The notes under the pieces: model-generated | Told to the model about the DNA's origin: nothing | The model's input: the letters and a program-made list of their open reading frames with translations, nothing else | Databases searched by the model: none | Shown here: positions 59,847 to 64,000 of the stretch, piece after piece | Layout: each line of letters opens with the position of its first letter | Numbering within the stretch: the first letter of the stretch is position 1 | Origin: Magnetococcales bacterium | GTDB lineage: Bacteria > Pseudomonadota > Magnetococcia > Magnetococcales > JADFYX01 | Assembly (NCBI GenBank): GCA_015232365.1 | Contig: JADFZU010000002.1 | Span: forward strand, 49,870 to 113,869 | Reading direction: 5' to 3' | DNA: 64,000 bases | Program-made: the position numbers and the translations under genes

Positions 59847-60260
59847 ATGAAAACTATAAAAATCATGCTTACCTTTTGCTTTATTGCCCCCTTGCTCATC
59901 AGTCATGCTCAAGCAGAGTCGAGTTGGTCGGAAAAAATACGTGGTACTTGGGAGCGTGTAAAAGACATTGGTGAAAAAAGTGTCGAGACTGCTGAAGTGG
60001 TTGAAGGTAAAAAAGAGCCTGAGAAAAAGAGAGAAAAAGATCACCACTCTAAAGAGGGTGATGATAGCCGGGATCGTTCAAAGGGCTGGGACCGGGCCAA
60101 AGAGGCAGGAGGTAAGGCACTAGGTAGTGAACGCTCCACACATCAGCGGGATAATGGTGAAAAAAGTTGGAAGAAGCTAAAAAAAAGTTATGACGAAGAT
60201 GACGATGGTAAACATGGAAAAGGTCGGAATAAGGGTAGAGGAAAAGGCCATAAGAAGTAA
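59847..60260 (+). CDS. Small secreted, highly charged protein
   Basis: 137 aa. Sec signal peptide MKTIKIMLTFCFIAPLLISH with likely cleavage after AQA; the mature part is nearly all charged residues, with SSWSEKIRGTWERVKDIGEK near its start and a Lys/Gly/His-rich tail (GKHGKGRNKGRGKGHKK). No cysteine is in the mature chain. Low complexity and a basic tail suggest an envelope-bound or DNA/polyanion-binding protein; no family is recognised. It follows the DUF3012-type gene by 65 bp in the same direction. Confidence 0.7.
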   Translation: MKTIKIMLTFCFIAPLLISHAQAESSWSEKIRGTWERVKDIGEKSVETAEVVEGKKEPEKKREKDHHSKEGDDSRDRSKGWDRAKEAGGKALGSERSTHQRDNGEKSWKKLKKSYDEDDDGKHGKGRNKGRGKGHKK

Positions 60261-60307
60261 ATCTGTCATGCCCCGGAAGCTCTAAAAGTCTCTTGGGTTT
60301 TGATTAT

Positions 60308-60472
60308 CCTAGATTCGACAGTTGGACGTACACTAATGGTGCAACATATTGATTTATCAGGTAAATCAGAATGAATCGAAGTCGCCTTAAGTTGGTTATG
60401 AGACTTTTTTCTGATTTACCAGGTGAATCATAGGGTTGTGCCAGTGATGTGCGAACAACTGCCGAATCTAGG
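60308..60472. mobile_element. MITE-like 165-bp repeat, copy 2
   Basis: The ends are near-perfect inverted repeats: CCTAGATTCGACAGTT at the left, and AACTGCCGAATCTAGG at the right (15 of 16 pair). The interior aligns along its whole length with the reverse complement of 38731-38891 and directly with 33364-33526. There is no coding capacity. It lies between the charged secreted protein gene and the small minus-strand membrane protein gene. Confidence 0.85.
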
Positions 60473-60702
60473 CTTAAATTATCTACCTGCCAGGGTTTCT
60501 AAACTTCAAGTAGTATAACATAGTTTGGGTAAAAGCCCGATAGTGGGTTGATATGAACTGCACTACTCTTCGGAACCAAACAAGAAAATCCAAGTATATG
60601 TTTTCCAATAAATTCTTGAAGAGGACGGCTTTCCACGTTCCCATCTTATTAGATGGTTTCTCCCGGGGGAGTACAAAACACCACAGTAATTGTAAATATA
60701 GT

Positions 60703-60864
60703 CTATTTTGTAGCTGGCTCGTCTATAACAGATTTTTCAATGTTCTGATTATCGTTAGTTATTTTGCTGTTTTTAAGATCATTCAATGCCATTGATACCG
60801 CAAGTCCGGCCAAGGCAACAATTATTATACCGCCAATAATTTTTTGAGTAATTGTTAATTCCAT
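60703..60864 (-). CDS. Small single-pass membrane protein
   Basis: A 53-residue ORF starts MELTITQKIIGGIIIVALAG, a clear membrane helix, then SMALNDLKNSKITNDNQN and a polar tail ending EPATK. AAAAGGA lies 7-13 nt before the ATG. No family is recognised. It is on the opposite strand to a longer but compositionally poor frame at 60553-60795, which I do not accept. The 340 bp on its upstream side, 60865-61204, hold nothing else I can support. Confidence 0.55.
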   Translation of the reverse strand: MELTITQKIIGGIIIVALAGLAVSMALNDLKNSKITNDNQNIEKSVIDEPATK

Positions 60865-61204
60865 TTTGTTTCCTTTTAGGAGGCTGATTTCTGGTCAGTC
60901 TCAAATATGTGCTAGAGGCAAAAAGCCCAAGGCGCACGGAAGTTGTGCGAAATGGAATTTATACTATTTTTGACGAATAAGCTTATAGATGAGTTGAACG
61001 TCTTAGCTTACAAGGCTAGAACAGTAGTCCTAAAGACACTGTGAATTGAAAGGCTAAATTAATTATTCACTAAATGTACAATGGTATAGATTAGAAGTCA
61101 ATAAGCTGAAAATTTAAACTAGAAACTCTACTTCTAATTTAGATTCTAGACATTATGTATTGACGTGCCCACCCTCAGGATCGTGGATTAGAGTTTTAGA
61201 ATTG

Positions 61205-61369
61205 GTAACAGGTATAAAATCCATTAATTACAGAACCACAATGAGGAGAGCAGGTTATCTCATTTATCCAGGAAAAAAATGGAGCGACCTGCCTGATTAT
61301 TGGAGCTGCTCTGATTGCTTTATATCGAAAGAAAATTTTACTAGAGTGGAGGTGCGAGGTAGGCAGTAA
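61205..61369 (+). pseudogene. Decayed rubredoxin-like ORF
   Basis: The translation AGYLIYPGKKWSDLPDYWSC continues with SDCFISKENFTRVE, matching rubredoxin's second half (W.DLP..W.C..C...K..F). The first CxxC is missing: the position aligning to CxxCGY reads MRRAGY, and about ten residues between the two halves are absent. With two of four iron-ligand cysteines lost it should not form a rubredoxin centre, so it is probably a pseudogene. The open frame runs from 61160, but no convincing start is seen. Confidence 0.5.
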
Positions 61370-61418
61370 CAGAAGGTAGAGGGAGTGAAAGGCTATGTTT
61401 ATAGGGAGGTAAGCTGAT

Positions 61419-61715
61419 GTGAGTCATAAGAATGAAGAATTTTTTATCAAGCGTACCAAGAAGGAAGAAGAAGAACTCCATGCTAGGATGTTGGACGGGT
61501 TACTTGACTATCTTTCTGAATTGGAAGAAAAGAGCAGGAAGATAAGATATATGGAAGCTCAACAGCGTAGCGAGGATCAAAAACTCTATTATTCACATTA
61601 CCGAGCTACAATGCTTAGTCTACAGCGTGTTGGGGAAAAAACACTAACATTCGACCAAAGGTATGAGATTGCCCAAAAAATACAAGAACACCTCACAGAG
61701 ATGGAGCTAACATAA
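61419..61715 (+). CDS. Small charged helical protein of unknown function
   Basis: 98 aa, GTG start with GGGAGGTAAG about 7-16 nt upstream. Highly charged and helical (RTKKEEEELHARMLDGLLDY, LSELEEKSRKIRYMEAQQR), probably coiled-coil; no signal, membrane segment or cysteine. Unrecognised. The 231 bp after it contain nothing supportable. Confidence 0.55.
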   Translation: MSHKNEEFFIKRTKKEEEELHARMLDGLLDYLSELEEKSRKIRYMEAQQRSEDQKLYYSHYRATMLSLQRVGEKTLTFDQRYEIAQKIQEHLTEMELT

Positions 61716-61946
61716 CGACAGCTTTAATCAATCATTTATAATAAAACTTCAATACAATTTTAGAAAAGATTCTGTAGCTTTACCATCTACAGGCAGGCCT
61801 TTAGTCATTTGATATGAGCTAATAGCTTTCTTGGTCTGTTTATGTTGCTTAGTAATTAGCTAGTAATGTAGCATACTGGCAACCTGCTTTCTAAACCTGG
61901 ACACCAGCAAGAGAACCATAAATTGGCAACGCTTTTAGGAGTAAAT

Positions 61947-62444
61947 ATGAAGTATATAGTTGCAATTGTGATAGTAGCAGTTATCACAGCTGTTGCTGTA
62001 TACCATTGGAAGCGATATCAAAAATATGGCACAGTTACCATCGACATTTTCCCAAATCCGGCCATTTTGGGCCAGGAGACCAGCATAACAGCTAGCTTTG
62101 AAAGAGGAATCCAGGAAGGAGATGATGTTACAGCCGTACTCTATTGTGAAGAAAGAACTTGGAAGATATATACAGACGATAGCGACCAACAGGATCACAT
62201 GCAGGAGGTTAAGATTCTTTGGAAAAAAGAACAATCCTTACCAGTTCAATTATCACCACAAGGTCAGCAAGTTGTTTTCCAAGCCACCATTCCATTCGAC
62301 CAACCCCAATCTACTGGAAAAATAGCTGAACCTCTTTCATCCTTCAAAAGTGTTGAACCTGAAATTGCTTGGGTAGTGAAGTTTCACCCACCTGGAGAAT
62401 CTGAACATTCTGGGTTTGAATTTGACATTACTGTACAAAAATAA
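61947..62444 (+). CDS. Membrane-anchored protein with extracytoplasmic domain, unknown
   Basis: About 165 aa from MKYIVAIVIVAVITAVAVYH, one N-terminal membrane helix followed by a beta-rich domain (YGTVTIDIFPNPAILGQETS, ILWKKEQSLPVQLSPQGQQV, FQATIPFDQPQS, HSGFEFDITVQK). An AGGAG lies 6-10 nt before the ATG at 61947; the frame also opens upstream at 61923. The domain faintly recalls the external part of DUF3592-type proteins, but I cannot assign it. Confidence 0.65.
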   Translation: MKYIVAIVIVAVITAVAVYHWKRYQKYGTVTIDIFPNPAILGQETSITASFERGIQEGDDVTAVLYCEERTWKIYTDDSDQQDHMQEVKILWKKEQSLPVQLSPQGQQVVFQATIPFDQPQSTGKIAEPLSSFKSVEPEIAWVVKFHPPGESEHSGFEFDITVQK

Positions 62445-62580
62445 CTCTATGTTATAGTAGTGATTCTGTGGATTGCCAGATAACAAACTCCACTTAAGGT
62501 AACTGAATCGTTATTGCATAAACACTACTTGAAGGAGCCTCAGTGGGCTATAGTGGCGAGAGGATGGGTAAAGCACAGTT

Positions 62581-62760
62581 CTACTTTTTATCCGGCTCAA
62601 TACGCCGTCCATTTTTATCTCGTTTTGGACGGTTCTTCTCTGGCTTACTAAATGTGAACCTGCCAGCCAACACACATCCCTTCATGCCTGGATCACAGGG
62701 AAGTTTAGCAACCTTGATGCAAAGACCGTCAACTTCATGAGGGCAACCCCAACCTCCCAC
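62581..62760 (-). CDS. Small cysteine-rich protein, C-P-H-E...C-D-P-G-M-K-G-C type
   Basis: 59 aa with a GTG start at 62760 and GGGAGG 7-13 nt upstream. Four cysteines in the pattern GWGCPHEVDGLCIKVAKLPC then DPGMKGCVLAGRFTFSKPEK, followed by a basic tail (NRPKRDKNGRR). This composition and the compact Cys spacing look like a small conserved metal-binding (zinc or Fe-S) protein; I recall similar small proteins in proteobacteria but no named function. The frame also opens to an upstream GTG at 62775. The plus-strand ORF over the same DNA is rejected. Confidence 0.6.
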   Translation of the reverse strand: MGGWGCPHEVDGLCIKVAKLPCDPGMKGCVLAGRFTFSKPEKNRPKRDKNGRRIEPDKK

Positions 62761-62884
62761 GCAAACACCTCCCACAGTTTATTAAAGCATTGTATGATGA
62801 CTTGCTGAAGTGTATTTGACTTTATTTCGTGTGGCTCCGCAATGGTTCCACTGGAAAAAGCAATCTCCTAGCTTGTTGTTTTAA

Positions 62885-62934
62885 TGGTGTCCCCGGCGCG
62901 ATTTGAACGCACGGCCTACAGATTAGGAATCGGA
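62885..62934 (-). other. 3' half of a tRNA-Arg(CCU) gene, likely integration-site (att) scar
   Basis: Read on the minus strand this is the anticodon arm with TTCCTAA as the 7-nt loop (CCU anticodon), the variable region, a T arm with GTTCAAATC, and the acceptor 3' strand CGGGGACACCA. The anticodon stem has at least one mismatch. The 5' half (D arm, acceptor 5' strand) is absent; the adjacent DNA is unrelated. Integrases commonly recombine within tRNA 3' ends, leaving such copies. Confidence 0.75.
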
Positions 62935-63097
62935 CTTTAGTAATAATCGGTACTCTTGGACGATCACGGATAATGTTGTATATGGTTGAATATTAACATG
63001 AATTTTCACTAACAGTCAAGATTGATAATTTTGAATTACGGTGGCTGTGAATTCTTACTGTACCGAAATTGTACCGAGGATTGTACCGAAAACTGGC

Positions 63098-63289
63098 TCA
63101 TTTCCTGAGATTTTTTCCATATGGCAAACCTTGTAGTAGCTCTTTGAATACTTCATCAGCATCAAACAGCTCACCTCTGTCAGCCGAAGCAATCCCTAGG
63201 TCAAGATCTCGTTGTAACTTCTCAAGTTTCAACTGCTGACTTTGTTGTTTTAATTTGTTCTCAGTTTTTACCCTATTCTGCTCTATCAT
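63098..63289 (-). CDS. ParD-like antitoxin C-terminal-domain protein, orphan
   Basis: 63 aa, ATG with GGAGT 7-11 nt upstream. The sequence LEKLQRDLDLGIASADRGEL then FDADEVFKELLQG matches the C-terminal toxin-binding segment of ParD antitoxins, but the N-terminal ribbon-helix-helix is replaced by a short Lys/Gln-rich helix. No ParE follows: the frame overlapping its stop (ATGA) runs only 20 codons. It is 34 bp downstream of the HigA-like antitoxin gene on the same strand. Confidence 0.5.
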   Translation of the reverse strand: MIEQNRVKTENKLKQQSQQLKLEKLQRDLDLGIASADRGELFDADEVFKELLQGLPYGKNLRK

Positions 63290-63323
63290 TCTGTGTACTC
63301 CTAATAATAGCCATTTACAGCAG

Positions 63324-63629
63324 TTAATGAGTTAAGTGTGCATCACCCAACGCAGAAGTTACCGCATTGGGATTTGAGCGAAAAACTGTCAACAGCACCC
63401 TAGCTGGCCCTTGGGGATGTCGCCTACCTTGCTCCCAGTTTTGCAGAGTCTTGATACTGACTCCAAGCAACTGCGAAAATCGAGATTGGGAAAGCCCGGT
63501 CTTTTTCCTGATAGCTTTTACATCTGGAGCAGCAAAAGCAAACTCACGAGAAGGTTTCTTCTCACCTCGTTTGATGCTTCCAGCCTCTTTTACACTCTGG
63601 GTCAACTCACTAAAAAGGGAATCATCCAT
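63324..63629 (-). CDS. HigA/NadS-type antitoxin with helix-turn-helix
   Basis: 101 aa. The Xre-type HTH is in VKAIRKKTGLSQSRFSQLLG (helix 1-2) and VSIKTLQNWEQGRRHPQGPA (recognition helix). The N-terminal ~35 residues (FSELTQSVKEAGSIKRGEKK) are typical of the NadS/HigA group that neutralises RelE/HigB-like toxins and represses its own operon. The gene starts inside the toxin's 3' end (8-bp overlap), giving toxin-first order as in higBA. Confidence 0.88.
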   Translation of the reverse strand: MDDSLFSELTQSVKEAGSIKRGEKKPSREFAFAAPDVKAIRKKTGLSQSRFSQLLGVSIKTLQNWEQGRRHPQGPARVLLTVFRSNPNAVTSALGDAHLTH

Positions 63630-63945
63630 TGTTGAACTCCTCTTCTACAATTTTCCGTAACATCTTAACCTGGGCCTGAGTCATATTCTCCTGGCTGCTC
63701 TTGCCATAGGCCAGAAGCATGAATAGAGTCTCATCATCCACAGCCCAATAATAGACCACCCTAGCCCCACCACGTTTTCCACGGCCTTGAGCACTCCAAC
63801 GCATCTTCCGAACACCACCACTGCCAGGAATGATATTCCCCAACTCCGGGCGTATCACCAAAGCCTCTTGCAGCAGTCTGTAATCATCATCCACCATCAA
63901 TGCCTGGATCTGACGAGTGAAAACTGAGGTTTCAATGATCTTCAT
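63622..63945 (-). CDS. RelE/HigB-type toxin
   Basis: 107 aa. The N terminus MKIIETSVFTRQIQALMVDD and the core KMRWSAQGRGKRGGARVVYY then MLLAYGKSSQENMTQAQVKM match RelE-like ribosome-dependent mRNA interferases of the HigB/NadT group; Arg/Lys-rich loops supply the catalytic basic residues. It is upstream of its antitoxin with an 8-bp overlap. The ATG at 63945 sits only five bases after a -10 box, so the mRNA may be leaderless. Confidence 0.87.
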   Translation of the reverse strand: MKIIETSVFTRQIQALMVDDDYRLLQEALVIRPELGNIIPGSGGVRKMRWSAQGRGKRGGARVVYYWAVDDETLFMLLAYGKSSQENMTQAQVKMLRKIVEEEFNNG

Positions 63946-63950
63946 GATGA

Positions 63951-63980
63951 ATTATACGCCAATGGCGGATGCCGTGTCAA
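63951..63980 (-). promoter_or_regulatory. Promoter of the toxin-antitoxin operon with overlapping palindrome
   Basis: On the minus strand TTGACA (63975-63980), an 18-bp spacer and TATAAT (63951-63956) give perfect consensus -35 and -10 hexamers. A palindrome CGCCATTGGCG lies in the spacer, next to the -10 box, a natural operator for the HigA-type antitoxin. Transcription would begin on or next to the toxin ATG. Confidence 0.8.
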
Positions 63981-64000
63981 TTTTTTTGAGCTACAACCTA

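Noticed and set aside
60553..60795. 80-codon plus-strand ORF
   Set aside because: The composition is not protein-like, there is no ribosome-binding site, and it overlaps a better supported small membrane protein gene on the minus strand.
62543..62740. 65-codon plus-strand ORF
   Set aside because: It mirrors the cysteine-rich minus-strand ORF, which has a good ribosome-binding site and a regular Cys pattern.
63035..63097. 20-codon frame overlapping the ParD-like stop as a possible ParE toxin
   Set aside because: It does not resemble ParE and is made of the TGTACCGA repeats.

Overview
The window reads as chromosomal DNA of a Gram-negative member of the Pseudomonadota. Support comes from an intact dnaA-dnaN-recF-gyrB block, hslVU, priA, an aat/bpt N-degron pair, a YifL/LptM-type lipoprotein gene ahead of lysA-dapF, and an XrtA/PEP-CTERM-type polysaccharide gene set. 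The many TPR/SPINDLY O-GlcNAc-transferase-like proteins would fit Magnetococcales-like or other environmental lineages, but that placement is inference only.

Layout. 1-7.8 kb: 3' end of a UvrD-type helicase, an ECF sigma factor translationally coupled to a small secreted cysteine-containing protein, lptM-lysA-dapF, a DegT-family sugar aminotransferase, a large membrane/AsmA-like protein and ogt. 7.8-14.1 kb: the minus-strand dnaA-dnaN-recF-gyrB replication block, with an unusual 118-bp inverted repeat between dnaA and dnaN and a 679-bp AT-rich gap upstream of dnaA that is the best oriC candidate. 14.7-33.3 kb: a TPR-like protein, the minus-strand hslV-hslU-priA-def-fmt run, the plus-strand bpt-aat-ligA operon, pyrF, a GAF/P-loop protein followed by sbcD-sbcC, and a Nif3-like protein.

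33.5-46.4 kb is accessory-looking. Two TPR/SPINDLY glycosyltransferases each neighbour a B12-binding radical SAM protein, followed by a cNMP-binding protein, a GT4 glycosyltransferase, a DegT-like protein and a Nudix hydrolase. 57.3 down to 46.4 kb on the minus strand is a compact gene run: two XrtA-type glycosyltransferases (TIGR03087 and TIGR03088 types), a protein with a twin-arginine-like leader, a PqqD-like protein, an HprK-like kinase, a TPR sulfotransferase, a nucleotidyltransferase, an asparagine-synthase-type amidotransferase, a membrane protein and a class III cyclase. The kinase, PqqD-like, nucleotidyltransferase, sulfotransferase and Asn-synthase families together resemble peptide-modification clusters. 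This is the most promising under-described system here. No exosortase gene lies in the window.

57.5-64 kb: trpB-trpA, then small secreted and membrane proteins, a decayed rubredoxin-like ORF, a small cysteine-rich protein, a tRNA-Arg(CCU) 3' fragment that looks like an integration-site scar, and a RelE/HigB-HigA toxin-antitoxin pair with a visible promoter and overlapping palindrome.

Two dispersed intergenic repeat families occur. One is a MITE-like element of about 161-165 bp with terminal inverted repeats (three copies plus remnants). The other is a GC-rich hairpin element placed just after stop codons (about five copies).
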